Source: Desmodus rotundus (lineage: Eukaryota > Chordata > Mammalia > Chiroptera > Phyllostomidae). From it: a stretch of DNA of 64,000 nucleotides. Shown one piece after another: positions 22,741-33,776 of this stretch. Location of the stretch: the NCBI RefSeq assembly GCF_022682495.2, contig NC_071387.1:192302143-192366142 (forward strand), given 5' to 3'. How positions within the stretch are numbered: the first letter of the stretch is position 1; the number at the start of each line of letters is the position of its first letter. Made by a program: the position numbers and the translations under genes. The notes beneath the pieces are model-generated. The model had not been told where the DNA came from. It worked only from the letters and a program-made list of their open reading frames with translations, and did not search any database.

Positions 22741-24974
22741 TGCCCCTTTCTTTTATTAATTATTATCTAAATATCAACAATAACAATCCTACAACAAAAA
22801 CAATACTAAAAGCTTGAACATTGTATACTATCAGGAAAATTAATCATGAAAAATGTTTCATGTAATAATTACTCAGAAAATTGGCCTCTATAATTTTGGA
22901 TAATTCATTCATAAACAAATGAATAAATGGCATTCAATTCCAGGCTTGTTTAAAAAATTATGGTCCAGATATACCTTCAGAAGTCAGTCACATAACTGTG
23001 ACCTTTGCATTTTTCCTCTGTGTCTTTCCAGAGGAGCAGGGCAATTCTTCTGGATTTCTAACTGTGATTTCAAAATCAAGAAACTACGTTATGTTTTTCA
23101 TGACTTCAAATACAAATTTGGTTGTAAACTGTCTCTTTGTTAAATATTCTTGTGGCAAAAGAATTACATAGTAAAGAAAAGCATTTCAAACATCAAAAAG
23201 AAATGATACATTATTGTTTTCATCAATTAAATAGTACCAACATTTCATTGTGTATGTATATATATATTTTTGAGAATGGAACTGCTATAAAAAGTGATGT
23301 TTGGATTTTTAGTTAGTGTTTAATGAGTTTCACTATAATACTAGACATATAAATATATATGCCTTTGGTTAGTGATAAAAACTTTAAATGCTTCGTTTAT
23401 GGCTGTAGAAAGAGAAAATGTAAGAGTGATCCTTTCTCCACGGAGTATGGAAAAACAGGAACAAATTAAAATAAACAAAAAAGAATACTAAATGACAGAC
23501 TGAATGGTTATATTTAAAAGGCAATTAAATCTTTTTTATAGTGTGTTATCCATGACCATATTATCTTCATTCATTAAATTAGGGAATACTGTTAGTGGAG
23601 AAAACCACTCTGGTATACAAAAGGACAAAAATAATCTTTACTATTACTTCCTTTTAACACTGGTCTTGCCTGACTTTTCTTTCTTCTTATACCCTTTGGC
23701 AACTTCCAGTTATTTTCTGTCTTTTCTATTTAAATGTTTCCATTTTTAATGGGAAATTTTAACACTGCAAGGCGCACATCTGACTGAGCTCACAGTGACC
23801 TACGTTTATCTCATTGTGACACCAGGTATTTCTGGGGGTTTCCTGCTTTTCATTCAGTTCCTAATTGCTGTGCAATTGCGTGTATATAATCAGGGGACCT
23901 AGTGTGAGACTGCACTCCATTTGTTGCCATCCCTGGGAGAGGAGAGGTTAAGGATGACACATAGTGAATCAATAAATCAGAAAGTCTTGAGAGTGAACAA
24001 GGAGCCTGGTGTCTTATCACAGACTGTATTTGACCCACTGCAAGTGGTTGAAAATCAAAAGGAAATCAGCTTTCTATCAAAGGTTTAAAGAGCACTTTGG
24101 GTTTCAAACTTGGATAGATATAATTTATCTGAACCAACATCAGTCCAATTATTTTTAAGTTAGTTAAGATGTGCTTTCTCTTCAAAGTCTAGTAACAGCA
24201 TTGGCACTGAATAGGCCAACTTAAATTCATGTTCATCTAAGTTGAACCTCATTCCTCTGGATTCCTTCATTCTGCTGAAGCAATGTTTATGTGCTCAAGA
24301 GCAGATGTAGTGAAAAGTTTTGTTAGGTAAAATCTATGCATATCTACAGGCACAACCTTCTCATTTAAAACAAAAATCTAGCTAGAGATAATCATTCAAT
24401 TTCAAATGATTTTCCTGTGATTTGCTTCTCATTAACAAACTTTCTATTTGGGCTAACACACCAATACTAAAATTTCACTAGGTCACACACTTGTGAATCT
24501 TCTTGTGGAAGAGGTTCAGGGTAGCGTTTGTAATTAGTAAGTCCAAACCCTAGCTACTGTATCTAAAATGAGACTGAGCAACTTGTTAACTCCTAAACCT
24601 GTCATGAAAATACAAAACAGCATGCCAATGGGGTGTGAATTGATACTTAAAAGTCTCAGATGACAGTTGTCAAATAAGTGACATATTGTGAATGTACATT
24701 TTTAAAGCAAACTTGCAACTTTATAAATCCATTCAATTTCCATAACATGGGCTAGAAATATTTTTTTTAAAATTGATTCCATGTTTGCATTTGATTTAAA
24801 ATATATTCTCAAATTGTCACAATCAGTGACACAAACATATTGGAATAAAGCAAAGTTCTATTTATCCCACTTAAGTTGTATGAATCAATCTCTGGTTATT
24901 AAAAAATAAATGCAACCTGACTGATTAACACAAGGTAAGCAGACCTTAACCTTATACTGAGGAGTTTGAAATGA
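22741..24974. other. Unassigned AT-rich DNA
   Basis: No gene or classifiable repeat. The short TA run near 23255-23270 is the only simple repeat. Confidence 0.55.
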
Positions 24975-25002
24975 TCACACACACACACACACACACACAC
25001 AC
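24975..25002. repeat. (CA)n microsatellite
   Basis: An uninterrupted CA run of about 14 units. Likely polymorphic. Confidence 0.97.
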
Positions 25003-28000
25003 TGAGAATATTATTGCCATATATTTTATTTCTCCTTTGCTGTTTCCATGGGGAAAAATCATTAATGCTCATAGAAAAAATATTTCAAGGTCACTTTTTG
25101 TTCTAGTTTGTAGTTGTATAATTCAGCTAATATTATTTATGCTAAATATTTATATTTATAAAATCTATATCCTCTTCAAAGAGACTGAGTGATATGAAAA
25201 AGGCAACCTGCCATCTGCTTTGTTCCTAAAGATAAAAAGGTCTATCGAAGTTGCCAGGGCTGTCACAGAGTGTTTAACCTATTTTCCACATAAAGTTTCA
25301 GAAAATATGTTCACTTGGTCGGTGGGCAGCTTCTAATCTGCCAGGTGAAAAGCATGGCTTGAGGAGAATGGGAACGCCCTGTATATGTTTCTCCAAAGCC
25401 CCATCTACTGCAGTTCCTTAGGGTAGTAATATATTTGAGACTTTGAAACAGAAATACGTTATGGAAAACTAATTCCAGTTGAGGACTATTTCAGATAATG
25501 ATTTATATAAATGTGAATTAAGTAAAGTATTCTGAATATTATCAACTATTTCTTTTGATATGAAAAAAATTTAAAAAGGAAAAAGATGTAGAAATGTGTC
25601 CTGTATTATTTGGGTATTGTATTATTTGGACATCCTTTGCCACAAGCACAAATCAAATATATTACCTGAAGTGTAGAGAACATACTGGTTTTTCTGTAAG
25701 GATGTAAGAAAAAGAATCTTCATTTTCTTTTCTTTAAAGTCTCGCATGATGCTAATACTTTTCTAGTTTCCAGTATATCACAGACACGTTTTCTTTCATA
25801 AAATAATAAATACAATTTTTAAAAAATATATATATGTTAACTTTCTTAAGTATTTTAATACTTATATAATATGTATAATCTATTCTCAAAATGATTTGAC
25901 TGATTCTTTCAAAATTAATATTTGAAGTTGTATTACCTAAAGTATTGAAATATTGATTTTAAAGGAGGTATATTAGTTGGAGACACTAGTTTCTCAAAGA
26001 AGACAACTAGATAAAAAATAAATTTTAGTGTAAAGATATACATTAGCTTTGGAAACAAGGAGAATATTTGATACATATGCCACAAAATCTCTGTGAATTT
26101 TTATTTTACATATAGCATAGAAAACAGCCAATGGATGGAAAACACAAAGAACTGTCTCAGAATTCTCTTTTGAGAATACTGCAGTTTTGGGAGGAACATG
26201 AATGTGAACCCTACAAAACATTTATTTTCTTAAACAAATGAATGAGGGCTAAAAGTGAGCCTGAAACCTAGAACTCAATAAACAAAGGAACAAACTAAAC
26301 ATAAAAGGCATAATCAGAATACAACTTTCTTCTCCTCCCATCCACCCCCACATTGCCCAAGTACACCTGTTCCTTGGAATTAATTGTATCTTTCCCCTTG
26401 GATGAAATCTGGAGCATGTCATCAGGATTATCTTGGTTACTTTTAGAAAATTAGAAGTTCTGCTTACATTATTCAAGAGAAATTGTGTAGTTTAGTTCAG
26501 TCAATTTGTGTAATTAATATATCCAGTCCTGTGTAAAAACTAAGCATAATTAAAAAAAAAACATTATCTTTTAAATTTAGAACTTTTTCCTAGATACAAC
26601 ATTTTCTTACTACCTCAAAAAATAGCAAGAGGATGGAAGTTAGCGGAGAGAAAATAAATGAATGGCAAGACAGCACTGTCCCGGTAAGTTAGCATTGCTG
26701 CCCCGTGGGCGTGAATATTCTTCGAAGCTTCCCTTTTCTCTGAGGGAGCTCTGCATCAATTTTTCAGAGAGCCCTCCTCTACTCTAAAATCACCTGGGTA
26801 TCTCACATGTGGTTAACTCTACATACACAGATGTGTCCTTTCATAGACAAAGGTGTTGATGACTTAAACGTAATTTTTAAGCCTCTTAGCTTCTCTGGGT
26901 GTACTTCTAGCTTCTTTCCATTGATGTGTACTACCTTTCCTCAAATGATTCAGGGTGTCTCTCTTTCAAGGGTCCTTAGAAAACATTCGCCATCTTCTGT
27001 TTGAGAAATGCTGGACAAGAAGGCATCCCCTCCCATTCAAGTGTCTTCCAGTCTGCCCATGGAGCCACAGCCAGGCCTAAACTCTCAGCCTTTGGAATAC
27101 TTAAATTTGAGTACGACATATCTGTTGTGTCCTTGAGTTTCAAGAGGCTTATGTCAGTTCTCTCGAGCAAAAGCAAACACATCAAAGCTGCTCCTCCTAG
27201 GCTGTGGGTCCACAATGAACTAAATCACTTCCAAAATTGTTTCTTCTGAGTCTCTCACTTCCTCACTACTTCACTTTGAAGCTTTTATAGATTCCAGTGG
27301 GTGAAGTACCAAGTTGACAAACCAGTAACTTGCCAACACTATTTAAAAAAAAAGTTAAGAATAAAGAAAGGTCACTTTTTTGAAATCCTTAAATGCATTT
27401 CATTGAAAACAAAATGCAGTTGGTAACATATAATTTATTTTCTGAAGTCTTTTATTTTCTCATTAAAACTTGCAGTCCATGGGCATGGTGGGGAAGGGGA
27501 ATCTGAATTTGCCTTTATTTTAGTCATTAGAAATTAAGAAGCTTCATTAAGTTTCTAGCTCAATTTGCACTTTAAGAAAACCTGATTTCTCTCTTAAAAA
27601 CTAACATTCGCAAATCATTGTGAAATATCACATGAGTAAGTACTGACTCTCTGGGGCGGGGGCGGGCAACGAAACAAAACTAATTAGTAATGTTTGCCAA
27701 TTTATGTTCTGTAACTCTCAACAGTGTTGATTTCAAATTAACAACATGACATCACTGAACAATGTGCGGCTCTGGCAGGAGATGTGTAGTAGCAGCTCAT
27801 TATATAGCATTTCTGCCACATAGATGCAATAGATGAAAACAAACTAGAAAACAGGTAACAAAGTGCAGTAAACTAATGAGAAACAAGAGGTTTTTATGTG
27901 TATTACCACTGTTTAAATAACTAAAATAATCACAGATTGTTATAGTTAATTTTAATAATGGCTGTGTTTAAAACCCACTTTGCACAGTTGCTGAGAATTT

Positions 28001-28879
28001 AAAAATCACCTCTCTTGAGATAGAATGAACTGACTCTTGCACACTATTTCTTACGATTCAAAACTTCCAGTGAGCTTTTTGCAGGTACTGTGAACCTTTT
28101 ATACCAATACTCTTAGAATATTTAACACATATCTGGTAGATTTATCTAGTCTACTAATTTTGATCTTTTTAAGAGTGGAAAGTCATGTTATATTATGTAA
28201 TATATTTTCTTACATTATATAGCATGAAGCTGAACATGTAACAGTTACTCTATAAAACACATTTGTTAGTACACCTATGACCTGCTCTCTCTAGCTCCAA
28301 AAGGTTTTTGAGTAGAACGAGTACTTCTGTAAAAGACTTTCAAACCTATGAAAGTTAAATCTCATTCAAATTATATTCATGATATAAATACATTAGCTCA
28401 TACAAGTTTCAATTCTGACATAATTTATGCAAAAGTCTGACATATTTTCTTCAATTTAAGATATATGTCACCTAAGAGTACAGGATTTCTACTTGGTTGA
28501 CATTTACAGAAACTTCAAGGTTAAAAAGACAAGTGAGGTACTTAATCATAGCCAAGTAGATCAAGAAGGTGCACGAGAGTTTTGAGTAAGTTTGGGAGTT
28601 CAACCTGATTGATCTGAACTGAATTATTTATGGTTTTTAATTTTTTGTGTCTCTGCAGTAGAAGTGATTCTTAAGTAAAGAAAAGCTGAGGTTAAATTAT
28701 CTCCTGAAAATTCTGAGTCCTTCCCCTGACATAGAAGCTATCAGAGATCCCAGATATTGTCCTAGATTCTGTAGCTTTGAACATGAGTGAACGTCCTACA
28801 AAGAAAAGCGATTGCCCTTTCCCAAACGATGCTCCTATAATTGCCAGACAATACATTCCAAATGCTCAATGCCTGCAGT
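25003..28879. other. Unassigned DNA, single-copy in appearance
   Basis: The longest stretch here without a repeat that I recognise. A moderately GC-richer part at about 26640-27280 carries overlapping short frames on both strands (26976-27249) without splice-site or homology support. If the window holds a conserved non-coding element, this is one plausible place, but I cannot test conservation. Confidence 0.5.
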
Positions 28880-28935
28880 AGCTGCCTATGGCTGCCATGA
28901 CAAATATTACAACCTGGGTGCCTAAGAACAACAAG

Positions 28936-29506
28936 ATTTATTGTTCTACCCTCCCTCTTGGTTTTGTCCATGTGTCCTTTATAGTAGTTCCTGAAAACCC
29001 TTTTCCAAACTATCCCGTCCCTACTCCCCTCTGGCTATTGTTAGATTGCTCTCAACTTCAATGTCTCTGGTTATATTTTGTTTGCTTTTTTCTTGTGTTG
29101 ATTATGTTCCAGTTAAAGTTGAGATCATATGGTATTTGCCCCTCACTGCCTGGCTTATTTCACTTAGCATAATGCTCTCCTGTTCCATTCATGCTGTTGC
29201 AAAGGGTTTAAGCTCCTTCTTTCTCTCTGCTGCATAGAATTCCATTGTGTAAATGTACCATAGTTTTTTGATCCACTCATTTGCTGATGGAAGCAGGGGA
29301 GGGAGGTGGGTTTGGCTGGGGTGGGGAGAAAATGCAGACAATTCTAAGTGAACAACAGTAAAATAATTTAAAAATTGAAAAAAAATGAACTGTGAGAAAA
29401 AAAATGTTTGTTGTTTAAGCCACCCAGCCTATTGTATTTTTATAGCAAACTGAACACATTAAAACAGAATGCTGTCTAAAAAAAACAAAAAGAAATTTAT
29501 TGTTCT
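28936..29506 (+). mobile_element. L1 insertion: 5'-inverted, with extra 3' sequence and TSD
   Basis: The TSD atttattgttct is at 28936-28947 and 29495-29506, so the inserted DNA is 28948-29494. The first part (28948 to about 29290) is antisense L1 ('ttggttttgtccatgtgtcc', 'gcataatgctctcctgttcc', 'ttgatccactcatttgctga'). The second part (about 29291-29387) is sense L1 3'UTR ('gggaggtgggtttggctggg') with an A-rich end. The two parts abut in L1 coordinates, which is the signature of twin priming. A 90-bp non-L1 piece and a second A-tail follow before the right TSD. The plus frames at 28888-29237 are antisense L1. Confidence 0.85.
29388..29477 (+). mobile_element. Candidate L1 3' transduction: MaLR LTR tail
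   Basis: It lies between the L1 A-rich end (about 29355-29387) and the terminal A-tail (29478 onwards). It reads 'aactgtgag...', 'tgtttgttgtttaagccacc', 'tttatagcaaactgaacaca': the 3' end of an MLT1-type LTR in sense orientation, opposite to the host LTR. ATTAAA at 29458-29463 sits 15 nt before the terminal A-tail. Confidence 0.65.
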
Positions 29507-29875
29507 AGAGGTTAGAAGTCTGAATTCAAGGTGTCAGCAGGATCATGCTCTCTGAAATCTTCAGGAAAGAATCTTTTTCTGCATCTTATTAACTTCTGGT
29601 AGTTTGCTAGCAACTTTTAGTGTTACTTGGCTTACAAATGCATCACTCCAACTTCTGCCTCTGGTGTCACATGGCTGCCTTTCCCTTGCGTGCCTCTATC
29701 TTCTCTCCTTTAAAGACAACAGTCATGCAGGGGTGGAGCCACTCTAAAGACCTCAGCTTAACTTGATTACATCTGCAAAATCCCTGTTCCCAGAAAGGCC
29801 ACCTTCATAGCTACTGGGGGTTAGAATTTCAATATCCTTTTTGTGTGAACACAATTCAATGTCTTACTAAGTAAG

Positions 29876-30934
29876 AGCTGTTCTGTCTCTAGAAGAGTAA
29901 TAAATATTGCTTTGATGTATCATAGATTTTAGATGACAGGCCAATTATTGAGACTTTAATTATTAAACAATTGCTGTTTTGAAAAGGTAACAAAACAAAA
30001 TTGACATTATCCTTTTCAAATTTAATATATAATGTATCCTTTTAGATGTTTTCATTTTACATTTTAGTTTACAATTATATTTCATAATAGTTTATATGTT
30101 CAAATTAAAATGGTTTTATATTTAATGTGTCTCAAGAGTATTTCCATTCAATTGCTCTTTTTAATCTATTTCCATTATAGTTAATCATGCTTCCTGTATT
30201 CATTTTAACTTAAAAAAAATCTAAATAACAGAAGACATCATCATGTTTTATCTATTAAAATTTGCTGTCTTTTATTCAGCTTGAGTAAGTATATCCATTT
30301 AATGGAGCTATAAAAATGTTGGTGCGACAGTACTGAGATAATTAAGTTTATTGCTAAAATCATGGTAGGAGGCTGAACTGTGTCCTCAGCAAGGAACGGG
30401 TGTCCGACTGTTTCAGGTGTCTAAGAACTTCACTGTACAACATGTACTCATTTGTAATTGAAAAACTAATTATCTACCATTTAATGTGTTCTTGTTTTTC
30501 ATCTTAAAAAAGACACTCCATCATATGGGGTCATGAAACAAATTTTTGTATTCACCTTTTTAAATAATTAATGAGATTATGATTCACTTTCCTGAAAACA
30601 ACCTCAGTAATTTTATTTGGTTTTGTGTCGCTTTTGTTTAGTATGGTTTATAATGCTCAGGGGGAAAATTCATATTCTGTAGGACTCCAAAATATTGATT
30701 AGAATTAGCATTAAGTATTCCCATGGAAATGCTTTGCTTTACCTATGAACTAAGACTCAATACCCCAGCGGTGGACACTCTCCCTTCAAGTCACTACAGA
30801 TCTGATGGAGACCCCTTTGGCTCTTTTCAACAGCTGGAAAACAGGCGATGATTCACAGAACTATAGTAAGTGATATTAAAAACCATTTAGCAAATTAGAC
30901 CTTTTCAATTGTGTAATCATGTAGCCATACTTTC
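29876..30934. other. Unassigned AT-rich DNA
   Basis: No gene or repeat family recognised. Confidence 0.55.
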
Positions 30935-31090
30935 AAGAGGAGGGAATGAGCACAAAAGAAAAAAGACTCATAGACTCGGAGAACAGTGTGGTGATTGCAG
31001 GGGGTGGGGGCGGGAAAGGTAGAAGAGTGTGTGTGTAAGGAGGATAAGAGGTAGTGCAAAACAATACAATAAACAAAGAGACAATCCTCA
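30935..31090 (+). mobile_element. L1/HAL1 3'UTR fragment
   Basis: 'gagggaatgagcacaaaaga', 'agactcatagactcggagaa', 'cagtgtggtgattgcagggg' match the G-rich 3'UTR seen at 35.9 kb and, in antisense, at 44.3 kb. A short A-rich end is near 'aataaacaaagagacaatcc'. Confidence 0.7.
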
Positions 31091-31610
31091 ATATGTTGAT
31101 CTCTCAACTAATCTTTAAATTTCTTATTTTAGACACATGACAGTTACTAACTACACAATCACATATCGTTCTAAATTATGAATCTAATAGGGGGTGTTCA
31201 TATACACTCTTGCTAAATAGCCAATATAGTTAAATATGGGAAATATACATATGATTCAGATAATTTGTCTGAATCATAAACAAATTACCTTTTCTATGAC
31301 TTTATCTATTCAGATTTGCAGATAACTCATTCTCTAAATATAACATTCAGTATTTGGGAAGCAGAGTAAGAGATCTCCAGTTGTTATCATTAATTGCTGA
31401 CATGCCTCACCTATCCCCTTCATGAAAATAGGAACTACTTCACTTTTATTAAAATGTTCATAAGGGCATTTTGTATTCCATTGTTCTCAGTAATTTTGTT
31501 TTAGATACCTATGCTGGTTTCAGTACTATGTATACAGATTAAAAACTCTAATTTATTAATATCTATTCCTTTTTATTTAATGCAAAATATACAGTAAAAC
31601 ACTGTATCCA
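31091..31610. other. Unassigned AT-rich DNA
   Basis: No gene or repeat family recognised in this stretch. Confidence 0.5.
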
Positions 31611-31712
31611 TTAGATATATGAATAGATACATATGGACATATGTATTTATGTGTCCATAGATACACATACCTATGTATCTATAGGTATATGGACATACAT
31701 ATATATTGTCAA
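31611..31712. repeat. ATAC/ATAG-rich simple repeat
   Basis: Degenerate alternating tract with local palindromes, e.g. tacatatg-ga-catatgta near 31628-31645. Confidence 0.8.
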
Positions 31713-32330
31713 TTTAGATACAGACATATACACTTTCATATGCTCTCCAAAGCACTAGAATACTTACAATGTTTCATATTGGAAATAATTAGAATTTTCT
31801 CATGTAATACATCACTTTCTTCTTTCTTTCACACATGTGCATTTTTTTGTAACTGTTTGCATTACTGATATAACTTCTAGTAAAGTATTGTATAATTTCC
31901 CTAACATGCCTGAAGATTAGGATTATTTGGAGTATTTATTGGAATTTATTTTCATTATTGGACCTTACTCTGATCAACAGAACAAAATCTTATGAGGGTG
32001 ATGGGCTGGGACAACTGTCATTATTGAACTACTAGGTAAAACCACTATTCATAAATGGCCTGTGACTTTACAGAGCACTTCATTTTGTACCCAGCATGAA
32101 GGGGAAAGCAAACATATTTTTCAAGAGATTATTAAATGGGTCCTGTATTAGTTTGCTAGTACTGCCAGAACAAATTACTTTCAACTGAGTGGCTTAGACA
32201 ATAGAAATTATTGTCTTACAAGTCTGGAGGCTCTAAGTCCAAGATCAGATGTCAGCAGGTTTGGTTCCTTCTGAGGGCTGTGAAGGAAAGATCTGTTCTG
32301 GGCTCTGTCCTTGACCTCAGATATTTTTTT

Positions 32331-32527
32331 ACTTAATAAATATTTAATAATATTAGAAAACAGTACAAGTTAGATAACATTCAGCGGGAAAACTACAATG
32401 TGGACCTTGGTATTTACATTTTTTTAAATGTTGGATAATATCACCTTTATTTAAAATATATTTGAGTGCTTAGGGATTGGTGATTATTAAACAGGTTTAT
32501 TGTCATGTTTTTATTTTTATAGCTACT
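32331..32527 (-). mobile_element. Candidate L1 3' transduction, about 195 bp
   Basis: This AT-rich segment lies between the inner and outer poly(A) tracts of the L1 and inside its TSDs. It does not resemble L1 3'UTR at 9.2 kb or 28.9 kb. On the minus strand an ATTAAA lies about 18 nt before the outer A-tail (near 32343-32348), as expected if a downstream genomic polyadenylation site was used. Confidence 0.65.
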
Positions 32528-32896
32528 TCTTTTTTTTATTGTTGTTCAATTGCAGTTGTCTGTATTTTCTCCCCACCCCAGCCAAACCCACCTCCACCCT
32601 CCCCCTTGGTTGTCCATGTGTCCTTTATAGTAGTTCTTGTAAACCCCTCTCCCCAATATCCCCTCCCTATTTCCCTCTGGTTATTGTTAGATTGTTCTTA
32701 ACTTCAATGTCTCTGGTTATATTTTGTTTGCTTTTTTCTTGTGTTGATTATGTTCCGGTTAAAGGTGAGATCTTATGGTATTTGTCCCTCACTGCCTGGC
32801 TTATTTCATTTAGCATAATGCTCTCCTATTCCATCCATGCTGTCACAAAGGGTATAAGCTCTTTCTTTCTCTCTGCTGGGTAGAATTCCATTGTGT

Positions 32897-33513
32897 AAAT
32901 GTATCATAGTTTTTTGATCCACTCATTTGCTGATGGGCACTTAGGTTGCTTCCAGTACTTGGCTATTGTAAATTGTGCTGCTATGAACACTGGGGTGCAT
33001 AGGTTCTTTTGGATTGGTGTTTCAAGATTCTTAGGATATAATCCTAGCAGTGGAATTGCTGGGTCAAAGGGCAGTTCCATTTTTAGTTTTCTGAGGAAAT
33101 TCCATACTGTTTTCCACAGTGGCCTCACCGGTCTACATTTCCACCAACAGTGCACTAGGGTTCCCTTTTCTCTGCATCCTCTCCAACATTTGTTTGTGGA
33201 TTTGTTTATGTTGGCCACTCTGACTGGTGTGAGATGGTACCTCATTGTGGTTTTAATTTGCATCTCTCTGATGGCTAGTGATGCTGAGCATCTTTTCATA
33301 TGTCTCTGGGCCCTCTGTATGTCTTCCTTGGAGAAGTGTCTGTTCAAGTCCTTTGCCCATTTTTTTAATTGGGTTATTTGTCTTCCTGGAGTGGAGTCGT
33401 GTGAGTTCTTTATATATTTTGGAGATCAGGCCCTTGTCTGAGGTATCATTGTCAAATATGTTTTCCCATACTGTTGGTTCTCTTTTCATTTTAATACTCT
33501 TTTCTTTAGCCAT
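32897..33513 (-). pseudogene. L1 ORF2 3'-terminal pseudogene
   Basis: The C-terminal part of the L1 ORF2 protein (downstream of the reverse transcriptase) in two frames. The upstream segment at 33253-33513 includes [20 protein letters not shown] and [11 protein letters not shown]. The downstream segment at 32904-33347 begins at [11 protein letters not shown] and includes [39 protein letters not shown] and [20 protein letters not shown] frameshift at the T-run near 33361-33367 separates them. The last frame stops after NEWIKKL where TGG (Trp) has become TGA. The endonuclease and reverse transcriptase are absent because of 5' truncation. The cysteine/tryptophan region typical of the ORF2p C-terminus is present. 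Not functional. Confidence 0.9.
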
Positions 33514-33776
33514 GCAGAAGCTTTTTATTTTGATGATGACCTCAGATTTTTGTCAGCTCCTCTGTCTCTTTATATCTTTCCTTTATGCATGTCTGATATA
33601 AATTTTTTCTTCTTATAAGTGTACAAGCCATACTGTATTTGGACACCCAATGACCTCATTTTAACTTGAATATCTCTGTAAAGACCCTATCTTAAATAAG
33701 ATCACATTCTGAGGTATTGGGGGTTGAGTCCCAAACACAGAGATTTGAAGGTGGGGACACAATTCAACTCATAACA

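Larger units (their letters stand above)
28880..29875 (-). mobile_element. MaLR (MLT1/MST-like) LTR, split by an L1
   Basis: The antisense LTR is in two parts, 28880-28947 and 29495-29875, interrupted by the L1 at 28948-29494. Part one reads 'ggctgccatgacaaatatta', 'cctgggtgcctaagaacaac'. Part two resumes with 'ctagaggttagaagtctgaa', 'aaggtgtcagcaggatcatg' and ends 'ctgggggttagaatttcaat', 'gtgaacacaattcaatgtct'. Rejoining the parts restores the LTR consensus order across the insertion point. Confidence 0.8.
32312..33547 (-). mobile_element. Young 5'-truncated L1 with 11-bp TSD
   Basis: The perfect TSD tgacctcagat is at 32312-32322 and 33537-33547, so the insertion is 32323-33536. Read on the minus strand it contains the last part of ORF2, a full C-rich 3'UTR (antisense 'tctgtattttctccccaccc') and an inner poly(A) (T-run 32528-32537). 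An additional ~195-bp non-L1 segment and an outer poly(A) (T-run 32324-32330) follow. It inserted into a MaLR LTR. Confidence 0.9.
32143..33776 (-). mobile_element. MaLR (MLT1/MST-like) LTR, split by an L1
   Basis: Two parts, 32143-32322 and 33537-33776. Part one: 'tgtattagtttgctagtact', 'gtggcttagacaatagaaat', 'ctgagggctgtgaaggaaag', 'ttgacctcagat'. Part two resumes 'tgacctcagatttttgtcag' and continues to 'aagaccctatcttaaataag', 'ttctgaggtattgggggttg', 'ggggacacaattcaactcat'. Together they form an almost complete antisense LTR. Confidence 0.8.

Noticed and set aside
32500..33601. Long plus-strand frames (127, 180 and 107 codons)
   Set aside because: These are antisense readings of the L1 ORF2 and 3'UTR, which lie on the minus strand.
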